A program made the position numbers and the translations under genes. A stretch of 64,000 nucleotides of DNA from Klebsiella sp. WP3-W18-ESBL-02 (lineage in GTDB: Bacteria > Pseudomonadota > Gammaproteobacteria > Enterobacterales > Enterobacteriaceae): the NCBI RefSeq assembly GCF_014168815.1, contig NZ_AP021972.1, positions 2,542,001 to 2,606,000 on the forward strand. The letters are read 5' to 3'. How positions within the stretch are numbered: the first letter of the stretch is position 1; each line of letters starts with the position of its first letter. The notes under the pieces were generated by a model. That model saw nothing but the letters and a program-made list of their open reading frames with translations. It had not been told where the DNA came from and did not search any database. This document shows positions 32,131-40,340 of the stretch, piece after piece.

Positions 32131-33186
32131 TTAATGGGCAAAAATCTGGTTCTTACCGCGCCGTTTGGCCTCATACAGCGCATTGTCCGCCGCCTGCAAC
32201 CAGTCCGAAACTTCAAGCATCTCCGGTAGCGCTTCGGCAATACCGATACTGAGCGTCAATGTTTGAGAGTGGTCCGGACGTTCGGTGACCAGCGATGTAG
32301 CATCCATAATCCGCTGAGCTATCGACCGCCCTTCTTCCAGCGACGTATCGGGCAGCAGGATAACAAACTCGTCGCCGCCTAAACGCGCGGGCGTATCGGT
32401 AGCACGCGTCGCCATCTGCAAAATTTGTGAGACGGTTTTAAGCATGACGTCGCCCACTTTATGCCCATAGCGATCGTTGATCTCTTTAAAGTTATCCAGA
32501 TCGATAAACATCAGCAGCGAGTGGCCACAGTGCTGTTGCAGGCGCACCAGTTCCCACGCAATACGCTGTTCCAGAAGGCGGCGGTTGGCGATATCCAGCA
32601 GCGGATCGAGCATCGCAATACGCTCCAGTTCCTGACTCTTCAGCCGCAGCCTGACGGCAATACCATCAGTCAGCAGGCTCAAGGCAAGTACATATAAGGA
32701 AATCAGCGGCAGCGTCGCCAGCATAGTGCGTTGAGAAACATAGCCAATAAAAGGCATGCCGGTCAGAACCCAGCTAAGGGCGAAGCAGGAAACCAGCATG
32801 AATGCCGCTTTACGCATCAGCGTCACCCCACCGGCGGAAAGCCTGTCGGTGAGCAGAATGGTCGCTATCGTTACCGAGGGTAGCGGGTTCAGTGACATCA
32901 TGGCTATCCAGAAGCCACCGACGCCAGCATCCAGCAGCAAATTTTGCTGCTCCACCAAACGCGGTATCGGCGCACGTATCGCGCGCAGATAGGCAACCGT
33001 CGGCCAGATAAAGGCATTAATGGCCAGCAAGACCTGAAGATAAACCGGCCGGTGATGCTCAGACAGGACGGAAAGAATCGGCAGAAAACACAGGAAAGTG
33101 CCGAGCATCCGCATCAGATACATCCGTCTGACAAACCGGGCTCCCGCCACCTCACTATTCGTAATAAGTTTGTCAAAACTATTCAT
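32131..33186 (-). CDS. dgcF: Diguanylate cyclase with membrane sensor domain (YneF/DgcF-like)
   Basis: A 351-residue protein. Residues about 20-175 hold five or six membrane helices of a MASE2-like sensor; the GGDEF domain follows (FIDLDNFKEINDRYGHKVGD). The active-site motif RLGGDEFVILL is intact, and RATD lies exactly five residues before GGDEF, the RxxD inhibitory site, so product inhibition is expected. It makes cyclic di-GMP from GTP. Position between uxaB and yneG matches E. coli yneF (dgcF). Confidence 0.88.
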   Translation of the reverse strand: MNSFDKLITNSEVAGARFVRRMYLMRMLGTFLCFLPILSVLSEHHRPVYLQVLLAINAFIWPTVAYLRAIRAPIPRLVEQQNLLLDAGVGGFWIAMMSLNPLPSVTIATILLTDRLSAGGVTLMRKAAFMLVSCFALSWVLTGMPFIGYVSQRTMLATLPLISLYVLALSLLTDGIAVRLRLKSQELERIAMLDPLLDIANRRLLEQRIAWELVRLQQHCGHSLLMFIDLDNFKEINDRYGHKVGDVMLKTVSQILQMATRATDTPARLGGDEFVILLPDTSLEEGRSIAQRIMDATSLVTERPDHSQTLTLSIGIAEALPEMLEVSDWLQAADNALYEAKRRGKNQIFAH

Positions 33187-33288
33187 AACGCAATTTATTC
33201 CGATACGACGCCCGGCTCATCTTATTAAGAGCCGGAACGCCGATCAAGCTATCAAAATCGATAGCTATTCAGAATAATCTTAGACGTG
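33187..33288. other. Short gap with two inverted repeats
   Basis: CCGGCTC...GAGCCGG (33210-33233) and AGCTATC...GATAGCT (33247-33266) lie between yneG and the cyclase gene. They may form a weak terminator for the glsB-yneG transcript. Confidence 0.4.
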
Positions 33289-33654
33289 CTACCGATCCTG
33301 ACGATTCATCTGAATCACCAGCCAATGGTGAATAACACTGACAATATAGCGCTGCGCCTCATCGCTGAGGACCTGACCTTGCGGAATATGGTGCCACTTT
33401 GCCAGACAGCCGCGGCAGCAGGTCGCCGTGGCATGCTGGGCGATAAACACCGGATGACCGCGCATTGGCGTCTGCTTACCGTCGTTGATCGGCTGTGCAG
33501 GTGCTAAGCGGTTGGCGATAAAATCTGCCGCGTGGCTATCAATCACCTCCGGCCCTTTATCAATACAATACTGCCGTTCTTTCACCCCAAGGCGAAAACG
33601 GCTGCGAAACGTTGAGCGCTGCAGCCGGGCAAATAAGCTATCAAGCGTGTCCAT
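33289..33654 (-). CDS. yneG: DUF4186 protein YneG
   Basis: A 121-residue protein matching E. coli YneG: FRSRFRLGVKERQYCIDKGP and HATATCCRGCLAKWHHIPQG, where the CCRGC and WHHIP residues could bind metal. Function unknown. It starts one base inside the glsB stop, so the two are translationally coupled, as in E. coli. Confidence 0.9.
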   Translation of the reverse strand: MDTLDSLFARLQRSTFRSRFRLGVKERQYCIDKGPEVIDSHAADFIANRLAPAQPINDGKQTPMRGHPVFIAQHATATCCRGCLAKWHHIPQGQVLSDEAQRYIVSVIHHWLVIQMNRQDR

Positions 33655-34580
33655 CAGTAAACTGAACGTCCTATCTGCTGAGTGAGTTTTTCCAGGGCAG
33701 CAACGCCCGCCAGCGAGTTGCCCGCTTCATCCAGCTCCGGGCTCCAGACGGCAATCGCCATTTCGTGCGGCACGATGGCGACCACCCCGCCGCCGACGCC
33801 GGATTTTGCCGGCAATCCCACCCGCCAGGCAAATTCGCCGGCATTCTGATACATGCCGCTGGTCGCCATCAGCGCATTAACCTGACGCGTCTGCATCGGC
33901 GTGATCACCGGCGCGTCAAGGTGCAGCGCCTGCCCCTGATTCGCCAGAAACAAAAACGTCTTCGCCAGCTCCACGCAGTTCATTTCCAGGGCGCAGTAGT
34001 GGAAATAGTTCTGCAATACCGTCGTGACATCCTGGTGGAAGTTACCGAACGATTTCATCAGCCAGGCAATGGCCGCATTGCGCGCAGAATGTTCAAACTC
34101 AGAGCGCGCCACCTGTGCGTTATAACCAATACTGGATACGCCGCTCAGCTTACGCACAATTTCCAGCATCCGCTGACGCGGGGCGCTAAGACGCCCTTGT
34201 AACATGTCGCAGACCACCAGCGCCCCGGCGTTAATAAACGGGTTGCGCGGGATCCCCTGTTCTATTTCCAGCTGTAATAGGGAATTAAACGGCTGCCCGG
34301 ACGGATCTTTACCAACGCGGGACCAGATCTCCTCAGCCTGATAGTGATTCATCGCCACCACCAGACTCAGGACTTTAGAAATTGACTGGATAGAGAATCG
34401 CTCGTTCGCATCACCGGCGCTAAAGTGCTGCCCGTCAACGGTGCTGATGGCGATCCCCAGTTTTTTGCCGCTGACGCAGGCCAGCGCCGGAATGTAGTCC
34501 GCCACCTTCCCCTGTCCAATCAGCGGCCTGACGTCGTCGAGGACAGACGCCAGCATGGCATTATTGATAACCGTAGCCAC
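33654..34580 (-). CDS. glsB: Glutaminase (GlsA2/GlsB type)
   Basis: A 308-residue glutaminase matching E. coli YneH/GlsB. The serine-lysine catalytic pair is in FSIQSISKVLSL, with substrate segments GIPRNPFINAGALVVCD and GVGGGVVAIVPHEMAIAVWS. It hydrolyses glutamine to glutamate and ammonia. Upstream lies sad, downstream yneG, the E. coli order. Confidence 0.95.
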   Translation of the reverse strand: MATVINNAMLASVLDDVRPLIGQGKVADYIPALACVSGKKLGIAISTVDGQHFSAGDANERFSIQSISKVLSLVVAMNHYQAEEIWSRVGKDPSGQPFNSLLQLEIEQGIPRNPFINAGALVVCDMLQGRLSAPRQRMLEIVRKLSGVSSIGYNAQVARSEFEHSARNAAIAWLMKSFGNFHQDVTTVLQNYFHYCALEMNCVELAKTFLFLANQGQALHLDAPVITPMQTRQVNALMATSGMYQNAGEFAWRVGLPAKSGVGGGVVAIVPHEMAIAVWSPELDEAGNSLAGVAALEKLTQQIGRSVY

Positions 34581-34650
34581 TCACACTCCTTGCCCACAGG
34601 CTATTTTCGGCCTGGAAGTATAACAGAGCGAAATGGCTACGTCGTTTCGC

Positions 34651-36036
34651 TTATCGGCGATCTTTCCATACCGTCTGAACGTTACAGAATTCACGCAGGC
34701 CAAAATGCGACAGCTCGCGGCCAAAGCCGCTCTTTTTCACGCCGCCGAACGCCACTCGGGCATCGCTCGCGCTATAGCCATTAATAAATACGCCACCGCA
34801 CTCCAGCTCATCAGCAAAACGCTGCGCCTGCGCCGTATCGGCAGTAAAGACGGTAGCGGAGAGCCCAAACTCACTGTCGTTGGCTAACGCCAGCGCATGA
34901 TCGGCGTCGCGAGCAACGGTGATCGCAGCGACCGGGCCAAACATTTCCTGTCGGAAGGCGGTCATCGTCGGCGTTACGTTGGCAAGCACGGTTGCCGGGT
35001 AGAAGTTACCTTCCCCGCCGCACTTCTCCCCCCCCAACAGCAGGCTAGCCCCTTCTTTGACGGTGGCCATCACCTGACTGTGAAGCTCATCGCGCAAATC
35101 AAAACGGGCCATCGGTCCAAGATAGTTGTCTTCCTCACGCGGATCGCCCATTTTCAACTGCGCGGCGGCATCGACAAACTTCCGGGTGAAGGTATCGGCA
35201 ATACCCGCTTCGACAATAAATCGTTTCGCCGCGGCGCACACCTGCCCGGTATTCTGATAGCGCCCCGTTACCGCCGCCTGTACCGCCAGGTCGATATCGG
35301 CATCATTCAACACGATAAACGGATCGGAGCCGCCAAGCTCCAGCACGCATTTCTTCAGCGCCGCACCGGCCTGAGCGCCTATTGCTTTACCCGCACGAAC
35401 GCTACCGGTGACCGTGACCGCCGCAATGCGCGGATCGTTTATGATCTGCGTGACGCCATCGTTAGTGGCATTCACCCAATTAAAAACGCCAGCGGGTACG
35501 CCTGCCTGGGTGATAATCTCACCAATCAGCGCCGCGCAGCCCATCACGTTCGGCGCATGTTTTAATAAATAGCTATTCCCCGCCAGCATAATCGGCACCG
35601 CACCGCGCAGCACCTGCCACAGCGGAAAGTTCCACGGCATCACCGCCACCACCGGTCCCAGCGGACGGTACTCAATCACCGCCTGATGATTTTCAACCAG
35701 GGTCGCTTCGGTGGCGAGCATGGCCGGGCCGTGTTCAGCATACCAGTCGCACAGGTGGGCTGATTTCGCCACTTCGCCACGCGCCTGTTTAATAGGTTTT
35801 CCCATCTCGCGGGTAATACATTGCGCCATCTCTTCGGCACGCTCGCGCAGCACGCGGCCAATCGAACGCAGCGCATCGGCACGCTGCGCAACGGAGGTCT
35901 TACGCCATTGACGGAAAGCCGTCTCCGCCAGCGTCACCGCCCGATCCACGTCAGCAGAGGACGCCCACGGCAGCGCGGAAATCGTTTCGCCATTCATCGG
36001 GTTCACGGAGACGGCATGAGTTGCAGGTGAAGTCAT
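34651..36036 (-). CDS. sad: Succinate semialdehyde dehydrogenase Sad (YneI)
   Basis: A 461-residue aldehyde dehydrogenase matching E. coli Sad. NAD-binding VTVTGSVRAGKAIGAQAG, catalytic Glu in CVLELGGSDPFIVLND, catalytic Cys in RYQNTGQVCAAAKRF, and the terminal GGVKKSGFGRELSHFGLREF. It oxidises succinate semialdehyde to succinate in the GABA and 4-aminobutyrate-type pathways. Start at 36036 (MTSPATHAVSV) is the family start; the extra 11 codons upstream contain its ribosome site. Divergent from ptrR. Confidence 0.95.
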   Translation of the reverse strand: MTSPATHAVSVNPMNGETISALPWASSADVDRAVTLAETAFRQWRKTSVAQRADALRSIGRVLRERAEEMAQCITREMGKPIKQARGEVAKSAHLCDWYAEHGPAMLATEATLVENHQAVIEYRPLGPVVAVMPWNFPLWQVLRGAVPIMLAGNSYLLKHAPNVMGCAALIGEIITQAGVPAGVFNWVNATNDGVTQIINDPRIAAVTVTGSVRAGKAIGAQAGAALKKCVLELGGSDPFIVLNDADIDLAVQAAVTGRYQNTGQVCAAAKRFIVEAGIADTFTRKFVDAAAQLKMGDPREEDNYLGPMARFDLRDELHSQVMATVKEGASLLLGGEKCGGEGNFYPATVLANVTPTMTAFRQEMFGPVAAITVARDADHALALANDSEFGLSATVFTADTAQAQRFADELECGGVFINGYSASDARVAFGGVKKSGFGRELSHFGLREFCNVQTVWKDRR

Positions 36037-36140
36037 CTTTTTCTCTCTGATTGATTGCGTTGTGGTCACATACTCACCTATTCTTCCGTTTATGAAAACT
36101 GAATAATATTAACCACCCCATTCACGATACGAGAATACGC

Positions 36141-37019
36141 ATGGATTTAACTCAGTTGGAAATGTTTAACGCTGTCGCCCAAAGCGGCAGTATCACGCAG
36201 GCCGCAAAGAAAGTTCACCGCGTACCGTCCAACCTGACGACCCGTATTCGCCAACTGGAGGCCGATCTTGGCGTTGAGCTGTTTATCCGGGAAAATCAGC
36301 GCCTGCGTCTGTCGCCCGCGGGACACAGTTTCCTTCGTTACAGTCAGCAAATTCTCGCCCTGGTCGATGAAGCACGCATGGTGGTCGCCGGTGACGAACC
36401 GCAGGGGTTATTTGCACTCGGCGCGCTGGAAAGTACCGCAGCGGTGCGCATCCCACAGACGCTGGCCCGCTATAATCAACGCTATCCGCGAATCCAGTTC
36501 GATCTCGCTACCGGCCCATCCGGTACGATGACCGATGGCGTACTGGAAGGCACCCTGAGCGCGGCCTTTATTGATGGACCGGTGATGCACCCCGGCCTTG
36601 ATGGCATGCCGGTCTATCAGGAAGAGATGATGATTGTCGCCGCCCACGGTCATCCTCCCATTACCCGCGCTAGCGACGTCAACGGCGCCAGCATTTATGC
36701 GTTTCGCGCCAACTGTTCTTATCGTCGGCATTTTGAAAGCTGGTTTCACGCCGATCGAGCCACGCCCGGGCGTATTCATGAGATGGAGTCCTATCACGGT
36801 ATGCTGGCCTGCGTTATCGCTGGCGCCGGGCTGGCGCTGATGCCGCGCAGTATGCTGGAAAGTATGCCCGGTCATCATCAGGTCAGCGCCTGGCCGCTGG
36901 CGGAGAAATGGCGCTGGTTAACCACCTGGCTGGTGTGGCGACGCGGCGCGATGAGCCGCCAGCTGGAAGCGTTTATTGCGTTGCTGGATGAGCCTCAGAC
37001 GCCAGCGGTTTCATCATAA
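36141..37019 (+). CDS. ptrR: LysR-family regulator PtrR (YneJ)
   Basis: A 292-residue LysR regulator colinear with E. coli YneJ/PtrR: MDLTQLEMFNAVAQSGSITQ, HTH HRVPSNLTTRIRQLEADLGV and effector domain. PtrR represses the divergent sad (yneI) gene and links it to putrescine use; the divergent layout here is the same, 104 bp apart. The last 47 bases overlap the convergent acetyltransferase gene. Confidence 0.9.
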   Translation: MDLTQLEMFNAVAQSGSITQAAKKVHRVPSNLTTRIRQLEADLGVELFIRENQRLRLSPAGHSFLRYSQQILALVDEARMVVAGDEPQGLFALGALESTAAVRIPQTLARYNQRYPRIQFDLATGPSGTMTDGVLEGTLSAAFIDGPVMHPGLDGMPVYQEEMMIVAAHGHPPITRASDVNGASIYAFRANCSYRRHFESWFHADRATPGRIHEMESYHGMLACVIAGAGLALMPRSMLESMPGHHQVSAWPLAEKWRWLTTWLVWRRGAMSRQLEAFIALLDEPQTPAVSS

Positions 37020-37452
37020 ATACGCTGAGCGGGTCCGGCGAGTACGGTGCAAAGGCTTCGCAGCTGCGATAGCCGCATCGCGTGTACAGGCGAATTGCCG
37101 CGTGCTGATGAATTCCGGTTTCCAGGCGCAACAGAGTGCAGCCACGCTGCACCGCCACCGTTTCAAGCTCCACCAGCAGCCGCTCGCCCAGTTGCTTACC
37201 CCGGTGCGTCGGCTCGATAAACACCCGCTTCATTTCACCATGGCCGTCTTCCCCCATCACCACGGCACCGCAGCCGATTGCCTTCTCGCCATGACGAATG
37301 AGCAGAATGATCACCTGTTCGGCAGGTAGCATCGACAAGTCCAGAAGATGATTACTTTCTGCTGGATAAAGCATGGACTGATATTGGTCTAGCGCAGCAA
37401 TCAGGCGCACTACGGCGGGTTCAGCGGGAGATGTAAGCATGAAAGCGTACAT
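36973..37452 (-). CDS. GNAT-family N-acetyltransferase
   Basis: A 159-residue acetyltransferase: GCGAVVMGEDGHGEMKRVF, then the acetyl-CoA loop RGKQLGERLLVELE and AIRLYTRCGYRSCEAFAPYS. This resembles the PhnO/YafP-like small GNATs of enterobacteria; substrate unknown. Start at 37452 (MYAFMLTSP) has AGGAGC ahead. The 47-base overlap with the end of ptrR on the other strand is unusual for enterobacterial gene pairs. Confidence 0.82.
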   Translation of the reverse strand: MYAFMLTSPAEPAVVRLIAALDQYQSMLYPAESNHLLDLSMLPAEQVIILLIRHGEKAIGCGAVVMGEDGHGEMKRVFIEPTHRGKQLGERLLVELETVAVQRGCTLLRLETGIHQHAAIRLYTRCGYRSCEAFAPYSPDPLSVFMMKPLASEAHPATQ

Positions 37453-37603
37453 AGCAGGCTCCTGTTTGTGATTATCTTGCCACTCTACCATTCCCTCTCG
37501 CCGCCGCTCATAGCATTAACTTATATTGTCCGCAGACACTTGCGCTAACCGCTTGTTAACGAGTAGCTTTATTCCCGTCGTTTGGCCATACAATGGAAGA
37601 TTC

Positions 37604-38548
37604 ATGAATACGAAAGCCCGTAAAGTGATGATCATCGGCGCCGGCAACGTTGGCGCATCCGCAGCCTATGCGCTGCTGAATCAGAATATTTGCGAAGAAC
37701 TGATCCTGGTCGATCTCAATAAAACCCGCGCCGAGGCCCACGCGCAGGATCTCAGCGACGCGGCCGCTTATATGCCCGGCATGATGACGATTTCCTGCCG
37801 CGACGCCAGCGACTGCGCCGATGTGGATATCGCCGTCATTACCGTTTCCGGCGGTGCGCTGAAACCCGGCCAGACACGGCTGGATGAATTAAAAAGCACG
37901 GCCAAAATCGTCCACAGTATTGTGCCGCAGATGATGGCCGGCGGATTTAACGGTATTTTTTTGATTGCTACGAACCCGTGCGACATCATTACGTGGCAGG
38001 TATGGCAGCTTTCCGGTCTGCCACGCAGCCAGGTGATCGGCACCGGCGTCTGGCTCGATACTACCCGCCTGCGCCGCAAGCTGGCGCAGGATCTGGATAT
38101 TGGCGCACAGAGTATTGATGCCTTTATTCTCGGCGAGCATGGCGATAGCCAGTTCCCGGTATGGTCGCACTCCTCGGTGTACGGCTCTCCGATTGGCCAG
38201 GTTTATCAACGTGGTACCGGCCGCGAGCTCGATCGTCAGGCAATGGCCGATAGCGTGCGCAAGCTGGGGTTCGAAATCTATGCGGGTAAAGGCTGCACCG
38301 AATACGGCATCGCTGGCACCATTGCCGAAATCTGCCGCAACGTCTTTACCGGCAGCCACCGCGCGCTGGCTATTTCCTGCATTCTTGACGGTGAATATGG
38401 CGTGAACGGCGTGGCCATTGGCGTGCCGGCGGTTCTGGCGCAAAGCGGCGTTCAGCAGGTCATTGAGCTACAGTTGGCGGCGGACGAACGAGAGAAATTC
38501 GCCCGCTCGGTCGAGGTGATTAAGGCAAATATCGCCTTGCTGCCGTAG
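37604..38548 (+). CDS. L-lactate dehydrogenase-family 2-hydroxyacid dehydrogenase
   Basis: A 314-residue enzyme with the NAD loop IGAGNVGASAAYALL, catalytic Asp/Arg in LDTTRLRRKLA and catalytic His in LGEHGDSQFPVWS. The residue that tells lactate (Gln) from malate (Arg) dehydrogenases is Leu here (SGGALKPGQTR, where lactate dehydrogenases have NQKPGETR). A larger or more hydrophobic 2-oxo acid is therefore likely, as in hydroxyisocaproate dehydrogenases. The start at 37604 follows GGAAG by six bases. Monocistronic. Annotation as lactate dehydrogenase would be usual, but the specificity is open. Confidence 0.82.
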   Translation: MNTKARKVMIIGAGNVGASAAYALLNQNICEELILVDLNKTRAEAHAQDLSDAAAYMPGMMTISCRDASDCADVDIAVITVSGGALKPGQTRLDELKSTAKIVHSIVPQMMAGGFNGIFLIATNPCDIITWQVWQLSGLPRSQVIGTGVWLDTTRLRRKLAQDLDIGAQSIDAFILGEHGDSQFPVWSHSSVYGSPIGQVYQRGTGRELDRQAMADSVRKLGFEIYAGKGCTEYGIAGTIAEICRNVFTGSHRALAISCILDGEYGVNGVAIGVPAVLAQSGVQQVIELQLAADEREKFARSVEVIKANIALLP

Positions 38549-38564
38549 CCGTGTCAATTCTCTG

Positions 38565-38584
38565 ACCCGGTCAAGAGGCCGGGT
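38565..38584 (+). terminator. Hairpin after the dehydrogenase gene
   Basis: ACCCGG and CCGGGT form a 6-bp stem around an eight-base loop, overlapping the stop of the convergent phzF-like fragment. No U-run; weak. Confidence 0.4.
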
Positions 38585-38945
38585 TAATCCAGCCGCACCT
38601 TACCCTGCAAATAGGTTCGCGCCTTTCCCCCCATCAGCACGCGGTCGCCTGCCCACTCACAGCGAATATCGCCGCCCCGCGTCGACACCTGCCGCGCCAG
38701 CATCTGCGTTTTACCGAGCTTCTCCCCCCAATACGGGATCAGCATGGTATGCGCCGAGCCGGTAACCGGGTCTTCCCATACCGCCTCGCCGGGTGAAAAG
38801 AAGCGGCTGACAAAATCATATTCGCCCTCACCGACGGCCGTTACCGACACCTTATGTTCGCCGGGGGTCATCGCGCCGATATCCGGCTGAAGCGCCTCTA
38901 CCTGCTCGCGGTTATCCAGTTCAATCACCCACGCGCGCCCGCTGT
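38584..38945 (-). pseudogene. PhzF-family isomerase, 3' fragment cut by the Mu-like prophage
   Basis: The frame holds about the last 120 residues of a PhzF/YddE-type protein: AWVIELDNREQVEALQPDIG, FSPGEAVWEDPVTGSAHTML (the family signature EDPVTGSA) and RQVSTRGGDIRCEW, ending VRLD. The N-terminal half with the catalytic Glu is missing and the frame runs into non-family sequence near 38945, the prophage border. The other half should lie beyond the far prophage end, outside the window. Confidence 0.85.
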
Positions 38946-39321
38946 AAGGTGACAGTTATGTAGTGAACATCGGAACGAATCCGGGAACAGGTGAAAGAAA
39001 GCGGGATCTGGTGGGACAAACTCAGGCAGATTAAGGCTTGGCGGCAATATGCTCGCTCGCGTGCTAAGACGGATTGTTCATTGTTAAAATTAGATCACCG
39101 CCGAGCGCTTGCATACTTCTGACACATAAAAATGTAACGTTAATGCGCTTTGTTTAATGGATTCATACAGCGTTTAAATATCTTTAACTGTGTAACTTGC
39201 TTTGTGGCACTTTGACGCTTTTTGTAATCAGTTGGTACTGCTTTGATCGAGTTAAAGCACAGCTTGATTAGAGTCAATTCTCACAATCCTAAAGGCCAGT
39301 TAAGTTGTTCTGATGAACACT
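38946..39321. promoter_or_regulatory. Left end of the prophage: transposase-binding and leader region
   Basis: About 370 bp without a gene, where Mu-type phages carry the left attachment end and MuA-binding sites. A motif GCTTTG recurs (near 39149, 39201 and 39240), with related GACGCTTTTTG at 39211. The exact binding sites cannot be assigned by eye. A hairpin AAAGGCCAGTTAA...TTAACCGGCCTTTTTG at about 39290-39337 forms a terminator at the end of the repressor gene. Confidence 0.5.
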
Positions 39322-39930
39322 TTAACCGGCCTTTTTGCTATCACCCAAAGGGCCTGGTGAGGCTACATCTGCACCAACCGCAGATGACCCTTTTTTGACT
39401 GTGGACTCAAGAAAAGTAAGCAGGCGTTCCTTCTCATAATCAGAGCATTGTATGAGCTGGAGGTTTCTCTCATCTTTCAGTTTTAAAACAGTATCGACCC
39501 CTTTTCGGGCAATCAACTCAAACAATGATTTTATCTCGTGTTCATTGAGGATGCTTAAAATGGAAACGAGGGTTGTTTCATAGCTCACGTGAACCAAAGT
39601 ATTGCGGGATTCCTTATGTTTATCCTTCTTGGGTTCGACAGCGATGACAGCGTCATCAATCCAGCGTTCCAGCATAGCGTCATTCTCGTCTGGGCTCTGC
39701 CCAAGAAGCCATCCAATAGTCACGCCTTCGATACTTGCTATTTTACGTACTACCTCGATTCTTGGTGATGATTCAGGTCTGGCGTAATAGTTCTTGAGTG
39801 TACTGAAATTGATATCCCAATCTTTCGCCGCTCTGTACAAAGAACGACCTTTCAGTAGTAGGTTCAACCTTTCACAAAAGGGTTCTTTTTGATTGCTCTC
39901 AAAAGAACCTTTCGTATTATCATTTTTCAT
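39322..39930 (-). CDS. Prophage repressor (CI-like)
   Basis: A 202-residue regulator. The N-terminal HTH (LLKGRSLYRAAKDWDINFST, LKNYYARPESSPRIEVVRKI, EGVTIGWLLGQ) is of the bacteriophage CI type; the rest is alpha-helical with no LexA-like Ser-Lys protease motif, so induction should not follow RecA cleavage. It is transcribed away from ner and the transposase and is expected to keep the prophage silent by binding between 39931 and 40092. Confidence 0.85.
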   Translation of the reverse strand: MKNDNTKGSFESNQKEPFCERLNLLLKGRSLYRAAKDWDINFSTLKNYYARPESSPRIEVVRKIASIEGVTIGWLLGQSPDENDAMLERWIDDAVIAVEPKKDKHKESRNTLVHVSYETTLVSILSILNEHEIKSLFELIARKGVDTVLKLKDERNLQLIQCSDYEKERLLTFLESTVKKGSSAVGADVASPGPLGDSKKAG

Positions 39931-40092
39931 CTTAATGAATCCCTTGTATCTTGTTGATATTAATGTCTTTTATTTAAAATCTGATTTGGGACTCAAAAAC
40001 ACCTTGCAAACATCTCTTTCGAGTCCTAATCTTTATCCATACGGATACCCGCGCAGTTATCCGCGCGGATAACTTTTTAGGATAGATGAATC
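39931..40092. promoter_or_regulatory. Divergent repressor/early promoter region with paired palindromic operators
   Basis: TATCC-N4-GGATA occurs twice, at 40034-40047 and 40058-40071, exactly 24 bp apart; the second extends to the perfect 18-bp palindrome GTTATCCGCGCGGATAAC (40056-40073). A wider inverted repeat GGACTC (39989-39994)...GAGTCC (40021-40026) lies upstream. These are the likely binding sites of Ner and of the repressor at the early promoter. Confidence 0.65.
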
Positions 40093-40338
40093 ATGAACCG
40101 AAATGAAGATCTGACTGATTGGCACCCTGAGACGATTAAGGCGGAAATCCACAAGCGTGGTTTATCTTTCCGCTCTTTATCGGTTCAGGCGGGCTACCAA
40201 AAAGACTCTTTAAAGAGTGTATTGCGCACACCATGCCGCCCGTATCAGCAGATTGTTGCTGATGCTCTTGGTGTTTCTCCTGAAACCATCTGGCCGAGCC
40301 GCTATGCCGCTCATAGCTACATGAATAAGGCGGTCTGA
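40093..40338 (+). CDS. ner: Ner-family early regulator
   Basis: An 81-residue HTH protein of the Ner/Nlp family: DWHPETIKAEIHKRGLSFRS, LSVQAGYQKDSLKSVLRTPC, IVADALGVSPETIWPSRYA. In Mu, Ner turns down both repressor and early transcription after infection. First gene of the rightward early operon, three bases ahead of the transposase gene. Confidence 0.92.
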   Translation: MNRNEDLTDWHPETIKAEIHKRGLSFRSLSVQAGYQKDSLKSVLRTPCRPYQQIVADALGVSPETIWPSRYAAHSYMNKAV

Positions 40339-40340
40339 TT

